From Nansenia antarctica (lineage: Eukaryota; Chordata; Actinopteri; Argentiniformes; Microstomatidae): 64,000 nt of DNA. Positions within the stretch are counted from its first letter, which is position 1, and each line of letters starts with the position of its first letter. The stretch covers positions 96,784,832 through 96,848,831 of the forward strand of contig OZ022339.1 of assembly GCA_963989245.1 (NCBI GenBank). The letters run 5' to 3'. The notes under the pieces were generated by a model. It saw only the letters and a list, made by a program, of their open reading frames with translations, was not told the origin of the DNA and did not search any database. The position numbers and the translations under genes were made by a program. Positions 1 to 11,988 of this stretch are shown piece after piece.

Positions 1-1666
1 ACTGTTGAACTAGGACTCAGTGATGATAGTTTCGCAGTTGGATTGTGACACTCTTCAAAGGAAATGTACACGATTTTCGTATTGCTAGCTAGCCTATACA
101 AGGTTATGGAATGCAGCAGCAGCAGCAGCAGTAGCCTGGACAACAACAACAGTGACTCAGTGTTAAGCTGTCAGGTAGCCCAGAGTGTTTACGAGTTTGA
201 CCCAAACGGCTGCAGGGGGACTTGGGGGGGGCAGGGAGCCAGCTCACACCATGACGAGAGAGGACCAGGGTTTGGCCCGGGATGAGCTGTCAAGAGGACG
301 AGAGAGAGGGGGCCAGCTGCACTGGCTGGGTCAGAACCGCTGATGATGGACCAGCCACCCTGACGACTGGCAACACCGCCCAATCCCATCACCAAGAGAC
401 CCAACCCCAGTCCTGTTCTAACTAATCCGTGGTCAGTGACCATGCAGGCAGCCTTATCGCAGCCTATTGGAACCAGATGTGCTCACTGAACCCCTGGAAA
501 CAAGAGGGAAAACGCTGAAGAGAGACGGCTTCTAGGTTTAATTGGGAAAACAGGAGGAAGCATCAATTTTACTGCCTTTAATAAGTTAAAGCTACGCTGC
601 TCAGGTCCTTCCAGCGCCGCGATTGGTCGGCACATGTGCTTCTCATTAGTGATCCCTTCAACCTAGGCTACATGTATACCTTAAACAACACACACGTTTT
701 CAATGCGCTTACACACACACACACACACACACACCCACACACACACACACCGAGACACAGACAGACACACACACACGCACCGAGACACACACAGACAGAC
801 AGACACACACACACACACACACACACAGTCTCATCTGACCTGGCAAACTGGCTTCACTTCACCGGTAGGAACGCAAAGGATCCTTTATGGGGGAGGAGAG
901 AGACCCCATTAAATGTTCAAAACACTACAAGAGCCCGAGCGAAGAAAGAGGAGAGGGGAGCTGTTAAGAATTAACTAGACTGTTCAGGGGCAGTTAGTGG
1001 GAGAGCGTAACTCCAATTACACCCCGGCCTGATTTAAAGCCACCCAACCTTCATAAAATGACAGCAGCATGCATGAGAGGGCGTCTGGGTCGGTTTTTGT
1101 GGACAGTGCCATTCTGTTGTTACTGCACATTTCGGTGGAAATAAGAGCGCTGGTTCAGTCTTCAAAGAGAGAACCCATGAGCCACATACAGTATTGGTGG
1201 TAGAAAATGACTTGGGAGAAAATCTCCAGCCCTACAAAAAAACAACAATAAAAAAATAAAAAATAAAAAAATAATGAAAAAACGGGAGTCAATTGAGTTA
1301 TTTCAGCGGATTTAGAAGATGATAGTAAAACACTTGTGGCCCGGTGAAGGGTTGAGTGTGGGAGCTGATATCTTAAATCTCCGCTCAGGTGGTGGGATCA
1401 TGCAGAAGGTGGAGATGAGGAGTAGCCGACCCTTCTCCCTTTCATCTTATAACCCAGGGTCGTGACCCCTCGTGGGCTCTGATGGGAGAGGCCTCAGGGC
1501 GAATGGCTGCCATCACCACACACCAAAGGAGCGGCTCACTCTGAGATAAGCACAGAGAGCAGAGGACACTTCAGAGGCACAAACAAGATTGATGGATGGG
1601 ACCTCTTCCATCATAGGCTCAGAATCTAAACGTACGCGCTCGCGCACACAGCCAGCCAGCCAGACA

Positions 1667-1707
<41 letters not shown>

Positions 1708-2160
1708 CAGGAGTGAGGGTGAAGTTGAAGTGTTTTTGTATGTATGTGCTTCTCTTACTGAAAGTAAAAAAAAAAAAAAATAACCCCCCCCCCCCCCCCC
1801 CTCCAAATCTCTGTAGACCTCCTCCGCCTCTCTGGCCCGCTGCTGTAAAAACAACATTTATGCTGGGGCCCAGAGTGTTATTCTAACAAATATATTATAT
1901 TAATTATGCGCGTTACCCGACTCTCCCTGGAGAGGCTTCAAAAGACCCATCACAGATGCTCCCAAGCATGCCATATGACCCCCTGGATGAGCTAACGCAC
2001 CAATCACACTCTGGCTCTCCTTACAGGAAGTCATTTCTCTAATGGTCACCAGAGTCAACTTGTATCCACAGCTTTTATAAAAGCCTGCACCTGCAGAAAC
2101 ACTGGCACACAGGTGACAAAGAGAAACGGTCATTCTCTCTCTCACACACACTCACACACA

Positions 2161-2229
<69 letters not shown>

Positions 2230-2479
2230 AGGAGAGTACAACTGTGAGCAGTGAGCTGGCAGTTGTTTATACAGTAGTTATAATGAGAGTGATGTGTCCA
2301 TTTCTTTGAGAAACCCAATTAGAAACAGCAATAGGCCTGTTGTCTTACACTACCACTACCTCACAATCAATCAATCAATCTCTAGCACAGACACACACAC
2401 ACACACACAGACACACACACAGACACACAGACACACAAGGACAAACACACACACAGACACACAGACACACAGACACACA

Positions 2480-2530
<51 letters not shown>

Positions 2531-2551
2531 CGGTTGACAGAGCTACCGTAC
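1..2551. other. Left flank: kifap3 intron sequence, microsatellites, no exon seen
   Basis: Contains (CA)n at 711-828, 1664-1705, 2140-2230 and 2388-2529, a poly-A/poly-C run at 1765-1801, and no segment resembling the later kifap3 exons. By gene order it should be intron of kifap3. Confidence 0.7.
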
Positions 2552-5500
2552 TTGTAGTTAGCTGTGAGGAGAGTTTGGGGATGAGGCCTGCCTGGACCAT
2601 CTGGCTGCGGAGGCCCGTGTCAAAGGAGAGATTGAGGAGGAGGCGCAGCAGGGTACCCAGCAGCTCCTCGTGCTCGCAGGGGAGCAGCCTGGCCAGCTTC
2701 TCCACAGCATACGTCTCAGCCTGCCCAGAGGAGGAGGTGGGGGGGGAATGAGACCAGTGTCACTCAACACACACTTGACTTGACAATTAACACAAAATGA
2801 AGTCATTATCATGGGCCCCGGCGCTGAAGATACCACAACAGCAGAGGGAGAGAAATTACTGTTTCAGTCAACTATAAATCCTTCAGCATCCTTCACATTC
2901 ATGGGTTGTTGTTATTATTAATGTACGTCCCAGAAGAGAAGCGAGCTCTGAGTAGATACACATTGGTAACAGGTAGGTGGAGGTGTTGAGCTGATAGGAC
3001 ATGACTCTCCTGCACCTCACAGAACCACACCAGAGTGAGCAGCTGGTGAAACCGGGAACAAGTCGGCAACCAATCAAATTGTTGCAGACTTTTATTCTGA
3101 AAATTGTAACTAAATGTCAACGTTGTTGAAAAGCAATGACACTCGCTAATCAAGCCAAAATATTGCAATGCAATGGATTCGGTGAGTAATCCCCCACTAC
3201 TACTTAGTTAACTAGTTATACTACTTATAACACTACTTTACATTTTTTAACAGGCTCACAAAACAAGCTGTGATAGTTGACTAGCGAGTGTGTCATTGAT
3301 TTTCAACGAGGTCGAAATGCATTTACATTTTTCTGAATAAAAGTCCAAACGTTTGATCGGCTGCCGACTTGTTCCCGGTTTCACCAGCTGCTGTCACATG
3401 TATTATGTCTAACGGAGTGGAGAACACATCATTCTAGAGATAGAGTGAGTGAGTGAGTGTGCGTGAGTCTGTCTGTCTGGTTGTTGAGAAATGAGAGAGG
3501 TCTGCACACTGGCGGCGGCTGCTCCCAGTGTTACTCTTCTTTATTCGACATTTTGGTCCGTAAAACACATTTTTTGGTAGCAGTAACCACTAAGCTGATC
3601 TCTAACTACTATCACTTGGATCTAGCACTCTGGGCTCAGGATTGTTAGAATGTGTGTGTGTGTGTGCATACCATCCTTCAGCCGTCTTGGCCTATGAGTT
3701 ACTGTGAGAGACTATAAGTGACCACGTGTTAGTGACTGGTCTTGACGTTGCCAGCGCTGCAATGCTTGTTAACACGTCTTGCTTCCCTCTGCTGTGGTCT
3801 CCCTCCTCAGCCACAGTGAGACAGACTGGGCAGGGGAAGGGGACACAACCTGATCTCAATTAAGACGGTTACTGTGCACCCAGAACTCCCAATGACACCA
3901 TTCCAAAACCCAGCCTGCTGCGCGCACTAATCAACTACAGCCTTGTCACGTCCATTATCATTAGCAGTGCATTAGTGTCTGAATCATAACAACCATCAGA
4001 ATATCTCAACCATTTATCTGGTCTTCTTCAGTAATTTGAACATGTGTCGTGTGTCAATTAGAATCTGATGACAGATCACTAGGCAATGATCTTTATTTTA
4101 GCTAATCACAACATCTAGGCGTTAAGGACACCTTTTTCCCTGAGGTTAGGTGATACAGTATACTCTGCAAAATAATGTGATGAAATCATTTGTTTTCTGT
4201 TGGACACATGTCTGGAAGGTTCCATACTCCCGAAAGGGTTCTTTTACTTTTCTGAGTCAAAGATACACAGAAAAGGAAACAAGGAGATAAAAAACAATTC
4301 CTGACTCAGTCTGGCTTTGATAAAGACACAGAAACTGTGTGAGATTGGATCCAGGTGGAAAACGGAATTGGGAAAGTACAGGACTGTCCCTCGAACTGCA
4401 GTGTAAGACATTTAGCTTAAAATTGACAGTTCTTCAGACGTAGAAATAAGGAGCTTCAGTTTCCACCAAGATTCTCAATACCTACATGTGACAGAAGCTG
4501 GCGAAAGCGGGAACAGGTCAACAACCACATCAAATCAAAATGTTTGGACTTGTAAATAAATTTCAACGTTGTTGAAAATCAATGACACACTCGCTAGTCA
4601 ATACATTGCAATGCACCCACTGGGGATTACTCACCGAATCCATTGCATTGCAATATTTTGGCTTGACTAGCGTGTGCGTAATTGATTTTCAACAACGTTG
4701 AAATTTATTTAGTTTTTTTAAATGAATAAAAGTCTGAACATTTGGTCGGTTGTCGACTTGTTCCTGCTTTCACCAGCTGCTGTCACATAGGATAGAGTAC
4801 TAGTATTAGCAGCATGTTTCATCAATTGTTTTTCAGTTAAAACAACATAGCCTACATCTAGCCTAAAAGTGAAGTGCCAGTAAGTGTGTGAGGCCCAGGT
4901 AAGTGAGACTGGGCTGAAAACACAGTTTAAAGACCTGCTCCAGATGGGTGAAAATGGTTATGTGTGATGTAGGGCTGGAGCTAGGGTTGGGGCTTGAGCG
5001 AGGGTTAGGGCTAGGGCTAGGGTTAGGGCTGGAGCTGGAGCTAGGGTTAGGGCTTGGAGTGAAGAGTTTCTAGAATTAGAATTTAGAATTTGCCATTTAG
5101 CAGATGCTTTTAATCCAAAGCGATTTAGAATTACAGATTACACCGGGACATTCCCCCTGGAGTAACTGAGGGCTAAGTGCCTTACTCAAGGGCACACTAG
5201 TTGTGGTGTTTCAGGCGGGATTTGAACTTACAACCTTTCCGATCCAGTCCAACTCACTATCCATTAGACCACCACTACCGCAGGTTGAGTGTGTGTGCGT
5301 GTGTGTGTATGTCTCCCTGATGTTCTCCTCCTCCTCACCATGTCGTTCTTGTTCTCCAGGAAGATGCTGAGCTTCTTGAGGAAGGACACGGCCAGCGCCA
5401 GCAGCTCCTCGTCCTCCCGGTCCAGAGTCTTCACCAGCATGTGGACAATGTTCTTATTCCTCATCTTCAGCTCTGTGCGCGTGTCCTCAGCCAAGTTCAA

Positions 5501-8500
5501 CAGCAGGTACAGCGCAACTGCAGACCACAGGGAGAGCAGGAGAGATGGAACATATCATCTACTAGTTTAATAACTATAGTTAACTATTTAATAATAATAA
5601 TAATAACTATACATATTTTACGAGGGGGTCCTATAACATTTACATTTAACTAGTGGAAAGAGAAGAAAAGTGAAAAAATGCTAACACTCTTAGTACTATT
5701 TTAATCACTACCACTAAAGCTATTAATGACAATAAAATAAAATAAAATAAAAGATTGGTAGATTTGTGTATTAGAACTGCAAATGTATTTGATAGGGTCG
5801 ACTTCACAACCAAGGAATGGTATTCAGCACTGAAGAGATATCATGAATATAATTAGGGATGCACGATATGCATTTTTTTCCAACCGATACCGATGTTTAC
5901 CCGCTTCTCGTGGACGATAACCGATATGATAACCGATATGAGAACAGATATAATTTCACAGTTGATAACCTGTAGTTCATGCACACCTGAAGGTAAGAAA
6001 GGCTATGTAGTGAGCAAAGATTGATGATTTAATATTCCATAGTGATCTCACCAAATCTAACTTACATCACTATTGTTAACACAACAAAGAGAACACTTCT
6101 GACTCTTCAAATGTTCATTTATTATTTCCTCTAACAAACAGAATCTGTTATAGACAGTGCACAATGCTTTTTTTAGCCAAGATCTGGCCTCCTTTTATGA
6201 AAACAAAAAAGGCTCACCTAAGAGTAATTAGATCAAAAAAGTGTCAAAAATAAAGTGCATCTTGTCTATCCCTGTAAAATGAAAATGCATAAATAAAATA
6301 TAAAAAAATAAATAAATAAAGTGCATCAGTCAATACAAAAATAAATACTTTTATAGAACCAAAAGTTTTATAGAACTTTTACAGAAACTAGTGCCAAATG
6401 GCTGCTTAGTCTGCAGATAAACAGAATGACACAAGGCACATAGTAGGCTACACTAGTATGCTTAATAAAGCAACTGAAAAGGGCTGGGCTATGCTACTTT
6501 TAGTGCATGAGGATGAGGTAGGTTGTGGTAAAACTTATCTGGCTTACGCTAGTATCGATCAGACTATGGATGTGTGTGGCGACTGTATCATATAGAGCAG
6601 GCAGGCACACGTCTGCAAAATAGCGGCGGCTTGGGAGTGTATACCGGGGCTCTAAATGTGAAATTAGCTGGCGAAATCCTTTATCTTCTACTACAGAGAA
6701 AGGCTGGTCGTCGAGGGCCATAAACTCCATTCTTTTTTCATTGATTGCTTGAGCCTTTGAGCTGTCTCGAGTAAACTTCCTGCAGTTTTCAAATGTGTGT
6801 TCAATAGGCACCGCGGCTAGGCTTCTGCTACTAGTGCTTGATATTCCTTCCATACAGCGTGCTTGCAATGGTGAATCTTAAGGTGACTTATGAGATTCGT
6901 TGTGTTGTAACTCGTAGACCTTTGCCCTCCTCTCCGAACTTTTGTCGAACATGTGTTGCAAATTGCAAATCTGCCTCAGAAACTCTGAAGAATGTCCACA
7001 CCGGGGAAGACATGTTTCGCTCTCTTCTCTACACTGCGTGGCTGTACGCAGGCGCAGCATCATGAGCGCGGAAACCGGAAGCAGAAATATTTCCGGCTTC
7101 ATATTATCGGCTAAAATTTTATAAAACCGATAAATATTTAATAACATAAATTTCCCATTATCGGGCCGATAAATATCGGTGCCGATAATATCGTGCATCC
7201 CTAAATATAATATATTATTATCAACACTGTAAATGCTAAGTGGGATTGTTGAGGTGGACCTGACATTACCCCACTTAAGTTGTGATAGTGGTTAAGGTCA
7301 TCCCAAGGACACTTAGCATCTCCCATTTGGACATGTCCTGTTGTGAAGTAGGAGAGACAGTACCTCGTAGGAGCTGCTCTTGCTTGATCAGGAGGCCCTG
7401 GTACTTCTTAAACGCCTTCTCGTGCTCCTTCTTCAGGTTCTGGTTGTCCAGGTCATCTTCACGTGAGATCAGTCAAGGAACTTCAACCAATTCATTTTGA
7501 ATAAAGAGAGCTTGCATGTTTTTGCACATGTTTTTATAGAATTTTATCATACTCCCTTCCCACACATTTCCTTTAGAAATTACCTAAATGCGATATTTCT
7601 GAGAGCAGGGACTCACTTGGGCTCTACGACCTTTGACCTAATGTAAAAGGATATAGGCTTTTGTCTTCTTCTGTAGCTCTTCCTGCCAGAGGTCGTATCT
7701 CTTCAGTTCGTGCTCGATGATGTTCATACACAGGGCTCCGATCTTATAGTGAGTGACCAGGCCGTGGAATTGGGCGAAACTGGTGGAGAAAAGAGAGAAG
7801 AAAAGTGAGAAAAAGGCTTCCATTTATCCCAAAGTAGATCTCCATCACTCAATACCGATTTGGGTCACAGTCAGGAGCTCTGACTTACTGAAATGACTCT
7901 GGTAAAGTGCAAAAAAAGCTAAGACTTATTGTGTCAAACAGTATCTCCTACTTACAGTCCCCAATATCCAAAACAGCATAACATTGCAATGGAGTAAGGG
8001 CCAAGAATGACTATCAGTTTTCAGGACTACGTACATCCTCTCACAGCTCAAATCGTTCCTGACAGCCGTTTACATATTATTCTATGGAGGGTAATTTTAG
8101 TGTTTCCGAAACCCCAGTTGGAAAGTAAGGTTTCATGCTATGTTGTCATTGCTGTCAGAACGATGCTGTCAGAAAGGAGAAAGAGCGGAACGTGGAAACA
8201 AAAGCGTCTGGTGAGAGGCCGAGTACCTGGAGAAGCAGAAGAAGACGTAGATGATGGTGGTTGCCAGGTCAACGCTCTGTTTCCAGTCCTCCCGGAGGAC
8301 TCTGGCCAGGGCTCCCAGGGCGGCCTCTGACGAGCACCAGACACAAACATACCAGAGGAGGTTAGGGTGGGTTGGTTAGAGAGAGAGAGAGGGGGGGGGG
8401 GGGGGGGGGGAATTGGGAAAGGACGTAAAAAGGACAGAAGGAAGGAAGTGAGGGAGAGTCAGCCAGAGATGAGAGGCAGGTTTGGAGTTAAGGTACAGAA

Positions 8501-11500
8501 CTTTAGGGGAATGTAATGGTTACAGGCTCCCATGGTTTGAGCTATGGGAGATCCTCACTGTACAGACATGCATCACATTGTTCCATCTCCCCTGGCCCTC
8601 TCCTCTTTCCTTACTGACCCCGGGGTCTCACGGTTCACATACATACTCTGCCGTTGTCAACAACTGACCATGTGATGAGCTACGACAGACAAAGTGAAGC
8701 CGTGATGTGTTATGACAGTTATAAATGAACCCATGCCATCACGTGACAGCCGTAATGGATGATGGCTTTATGCTGTTGTGAGAGAAAACAGCTTGGTCGA
8801 CACATAAGGGAAAAGGACTAGGGTTTAGGCTGTGTTTTCGAATGGATGGGATGGGCTAGTGGTGGAGAGAGTGGATTATGTCAAGCACTGAAGTTGGGTG
8901 TGCGTGGCCAATACAGCTTTTTACACACGCAATCATCAAAGCCGATGATTACCCTGGGGCATACCATTCTGACGTTTACTGAGGGAAGGAACATACCATT
9001 CTGCATTAGCTCCTCCAGGTTGTCAGGGTTCCGTGCGAGGTGGAGGATGAAAGTAGCTCCTTTGATCTTCTCAGGTATGTCTTCGTACAGCAGCTCCACA
9101 TAGTCATCAATGCTGTTGATGTTGGCCTCCTCATCCAGCTAGAGGTTCAAATGATGGAAAAAGATCCATACTCAGAAAGGTAGGAATTCCAGAATAGTAG
9201 TGAAAAGAAAATCTCTTTGCTGACACACACACACAGTTTTTAGATGCACTTCTGTCGCCTACCTCCATCGCCTCAAACGGTGCAAGGTCTCTCGGCGCCA
9301 TCTGTCTCTTCTCTCGTTTGTCTGTGTGAAGGAAAGCAAGTGGTAAGGGACCCTTTGTTCAATATGACATGCTATTAGCAAAATGATTCTGCAGCAGGGG
9401 AGGCTGGTGGAGGTAGAAATATGAGGACAGGCTTATTGTAATGCATGGAATGGAATTAGGAATGGTATCAAACACACATCGTTCCGTATTCCATTTCATG
9501 CATTACAAGGAGCCTGTCCTCCGATTTCTACCTCCACCAGCCTCCACTGTCATGCCGCCAGTCAGGGCTGGTTGTGCTCATTGGAACCATCACCTGTCTT
9601 TTTGCGGTTCTGAAGGTAGAACAGCAGTTGCTCCACCTCTAGAAGTTTAGATGGGTGAATAAGCCTGCATTCCTCCACCACCTTCCGTGCCAGTGAGGCA
9701 ATGTCTGTATTGGCGTTCAGGCTTTTAAGGCGGATACTGTAAATAAAAATATGGATAAATATTGGATGATTTTGAACCACTGGCTAACATAAAGATGAAA
9801 TAACATTTCTATCCAGTAACTAACTCAAAGACCTCTCCGACAATTAAGTTTAAAGGAAGATGCAAGAGTATCCCGATGATTAAGCCTTATGGTGCTTTTC
9901 CATCAGCAGCCCATGTCGGCCCAGTTCGGTTCGCGTCAGGTCGGCCCAGTTCGGTTTAGATCAGTTCTGGTTTTCCATTATACACGAACCGACCCGGACT
10001 AGTAGGAGGAGTAGACGATAGTAGGCGGAGTTACGCGTCACACGCAGCCTGGCAAAAAGCTTCCGGGTGTACACAGCAACAAGTGATTTTTTGGGAGAGA
10101 AAGAGAAAGAGAGAGAGGAAGCTATGTACACATAATAAAGTCATGTTTTTTGAACCCTTAAAACCACTGCCTTCACTTGTCTGCTTTATGAACTGTAGTA
10201 TCATCATCGGGAAACGCCGACAAGACGCGAATCTACCGGCATTTGACTCATGAGTGAACGGTGAAAATGGCTGGACAGCACAGCAGCAGCGGCCGGGTGA
10301 ACTCCCGGTTCATCGAGTTTACGGTTAAAAGCATAACTTCTCGGGGTGTCAGCGCGGTGGTTAAGGGCTCAAAATGACCGTAGACAGATGGTGAAGTTAG
10401 CGGAGTATTGTGTTTGTACCACCTCCACAGCCGGAGTTATTCACGGACAAAGACGGTGCATAATAGCGATTTTTGTGTTGTGCTTGTTGTAAATAAAAGT
10501 TCTATGATTCATTGAAATGACATTAAACTAAGATAATACGATGGTCAGCATAATTTTTCGAATCTTTATTAATAAGCTATTACAGAAACTGTAGTGACAT
10601 TTTCCTAGAGTGAATGTGGTATTTCAAGATGGCGGTTAGTAAAGAAATAAATATGGACTTGGGATGACGATTTTCCATTGACCAATCAACGGTGTGCAGC
10701 GTCACACGTCACACGCAGCCTGGCAAAGAGACCCGGATATGAAATTGTAGACCCTGGGGTCGATGTGGAGCTAAAGAAGCGAGCTGACCTGGGACCGAAC
10801 CGACCTGGGACGACTAATGGAAAAGGGTAATGAAGCGGGCTGACCCGGGTCAGCACCAGGTCAGCACCGTAGTGGAAAAGCCCCATTAGTGTATACATAT
10901 CACATTGACATTTGAAGAAAACAACATTAGTTTCTTCATGACCGACCAGCTGTATATTCTTACATCTTCTGACACTCCTTGCGTTCCCCGACCATCGGAT
11001 CTCCCGTCTCGCCCAGGATAGTCGCCTCCACCTCATATTGGACGACGAGGGCTTTCTCAGTCGGGTGGACATCAATACTACCCCCCTTCACTTTCCTATG
11101 ACAGAGAGATGACTCATCCACTGAATATAGCACAATAATATTATGAATATATAAATAACAAAACTGATACAAATGCAAGGAACAAACCAATGACCCAAGG
11201 TGTCAAACAATGACTGCTGCCTAGGCTTTAGGTAAACACCGGGCAACAATGGGAAGCTGTACAATAAACTGACTTTAGACTAAATATCTTGGGTGCGGTT
11301 GTTGTTTACGCCAACAGGCAACAATAATAACATTACACAGCTGAAACAGATTGCCTGTTTTTTCTAATTCAATAACAAGACACAAATAATAATAACCACA
11401 TAGCTGGCAATGTCTAACTAGCGGTACGTGTTTTGACAGGACCAAAGAGAATGAATGCCATTTCGTGAGTTTAGAATGATAAGGTTCTATCTCCGTTTAG

Positions 11501-11988
11501 GGCAGTTCAGAGATTATTGAGAGTCAAAGTTTTTACATTCCATTATGTTTTGTGAGATGGAACCTTTGTATTTTATGAATTACTAACTCAAAAATGTCAA
11601 TATTTTAAAAAATAACACCACACAGGCATTAATAAACACCTAATGGATCAGATTATGTAAAAAACTCAATGTTGACAAAAAATGGAGATAGAACCTTATA
11701 ATTCTAACATCACGATTTGATGTTGCCAGAGCATCCTGGGCTAGGATGGATGAGGATGCACCCTCTCTGACAGCACCGACCAACAGCTGACTGTCAACAC
11801 AGCTAAGCTATCTAGTGATGCTAAGCTATCTAGTGATGCTAAGCTATCTAGTGATGCTAAGCTATCTAGTGATGCTAAGCTATCTAGTGACGCTAAGCTA
11901 TCTAGTGATGCTAACGTTGACGCTACGTGACGCCGAACCAACGTTACCTTTTCAAATACCGTGCATCTTCCGCCTGCAATTTGTCCAT
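2552..11988 (-). CDS. kifap3: Kinesin-associated protein 3 (KAP3), 5' ten coding exons; 3' part outside window
   Basis: Non-motor adaptor subunit of heterotrimeric kinesin-2; its armadillo repeats link the KIF3 motors to cargo, including intraflagellar transport. Exons in transcript order: 11988-11948 (start, MDKLQAEDARYLK), 11095-10964 (KVKGGSIDVHP), 9736-9594 (LNANTDIASLARKVVEE), 9321-9263, 9138-8997 (ELLYEDIPEK), 8326-8227, 7779-7655 (QFHGLVTHYKIGALCMN), 7462-7364, 5517-5339 (NLAEDTRTELKMRNKN), 2720-2552 (LLLNLSFDTGLRSQM). I followed the reading phase through all ten exons and it is consistent, giving about 396 codons, roughly half of the usual ~790 residues. The intron between exons 7 and 8 is a U12-type AT-AC intron. 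The last donor (2551-2550, GTACGG) is weak, so that exon end is the least certain point. No downstream exon is visible in 1-2551, so the C-terminal half must lie to the left. Divergently oriented from ntmt2. Identification is by recall of the vertebrate KIFAP3 protein, to which most exons align without gaps. Confidence 0.96.
3033..3398. mobile_element. Foldback/MITE element, family 1, copy 1
   Basis: Inverted halves: GAGCAGCTGGTGAAACCGGG (3036 on) against CCCGGTTTCACCAGCTGCTG (3374 on), with internal CAACGTTGTTGAAAAGCAAT against its inverted counterpart. The right end CTGCTGTCACATG is followed by TA. A TA duplication would suggest a Tc1/mariner-type origin; this is inference. Confidence 0.75.
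4485..4788. mobile_element. Foldback/MITE element, family 1, copy 2
   Basis: Starts CATGTGACAGAAGCTGGCGA, preceded by TA. Ends ACCAGCTGCTGTCACA, followed by TA. The halves share the GACTTGTTCC and ATTTTCAACAACGTTG blocks of copy 1. Confidence 0.78.
4966..5058 (+). repeat. Degenerate telomere-like GGGTTA/GGGCTA repeats
   Basis: Runs of AGGGTTAGGGCTAGGGCTAG and related GGAGCT/GGGTTA hexamers. This is a short interstitial array in a kifap3 intron, too degenerate to be a telomere. Confidence 0.6.
5091..5280 (-). mobile_element. tRNA-derived SINE in kifap3 intron
   Basis: On the minus strand it begins with a tRNA-like head (GGTAGTGGTGGTCTAATGGA, then box B-like AAGTTCAAATCCC). It ends with the CTTTGGATTAAAAGCATCTG / CTAAATGGC-like tail common to teleost SINE and LINE pairs. 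It ends about 60 bp from kifap3 exon 9. Confidence 0.75.
5854..7203 (-). mobile_element. Degenerate hAT (ZBED-like) DNA transposon in kifap3 intron
   Basis: Terminal inverted repeats TAGGGATGCACGATAT (5854) and ATATCGTGCATCCCTA (ending 7203) are flanked by a perfect 8-bp target duplication AATATAAT (5846-5853 and 7204-7211), the hAT signature. The minus strand still encodes pieces of a BED-finger region (about 7070-6840, frameshifted) and a hAT transposase segment with DDQPFSVVEDKGFRQLISHL (6720-6650). It is internally deleted (1350 bp) and inactive. It sits between kifap3 exons 8 and 9. Confidence 0.9.
7463..7654 (-). other. kifap3: U12-type AT-AC intron in kifap3
   Basis: Read on the minus strand, exon 7 ends ...AAAGCCT and the intron begins ATATCCTTTT, the U12 AT-AC donor consensus. 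No GT donor keeps the reading frame here. A TTCCTTGAC branch-site match lies at 7480-7472, with its A ten bases before the end of the intron. The intron ends CTCAC just before GTGAAGATGACC. Joining at these sites gives ...KACEDDLDNQNLKKEHE, which aligns without gaps to vertebrate KIFAP3. Length is 192 bases. Confidence 0.88.
9392..9550. mobile_element. Foldback element, family 3, in kifap3 intron 3-4
   Basis: Near-perfect palindrome: GGGAGGCTGGTGGAGGTAGA at the left pairs with TCTACCTCCACCAGCCTCC at the right. Internally, TAATGCATGGAATGGAA pairs with TTCCATTTCATGCATTA. It ends about 45 bp from exon 3. Confidence 0.8.
9890..10885. mobile_element. Non-autonomous PIF-Harbinger-like element in kifap3 intron 2
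   Basis: Ends TGGTGCTTTTCCATCAGCA and GTAGTGGAAAAGCCCCA are inverted repeats, flanked by TTA on each side (9887-9889, 10886-10888), the Harbinger target duplication. Subterminal repeats share GTCACACGCAGCCTGGCAAA (10038 and 10709). No intact transposase. Confidence 0.8.
11464..11714. mobile_element. Short inverted-repeat element, family 2, copy 1 (kifap3 intron 1)
   Basis: About 250 bp with ends CGTGAGTTTAGAATGATAAG and ATAATTCTAACATCACG, and inverted AAGGTTCTATCTCC. Flanked by ATTT on both sides (11460-11463, 11715-11718). No coding sequence. Two further copies are in this window. Confidence 0.85.
11800..11912 (+). repeat. 18-bp minisatellite in kifap3 intron 1
   Basis: About six units of GCTAAGCTATCTAGTGAT, ending about 36 bp from the exon 1 donor. 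Confidence 0.9.

Noticed and set aside
4966..5058. An interstitial telomere marking a chromosome fusion
   Set aside because: The array is short and degenerate with GGGCTA and GGAGCT variants; it looks like a local minisatellite.
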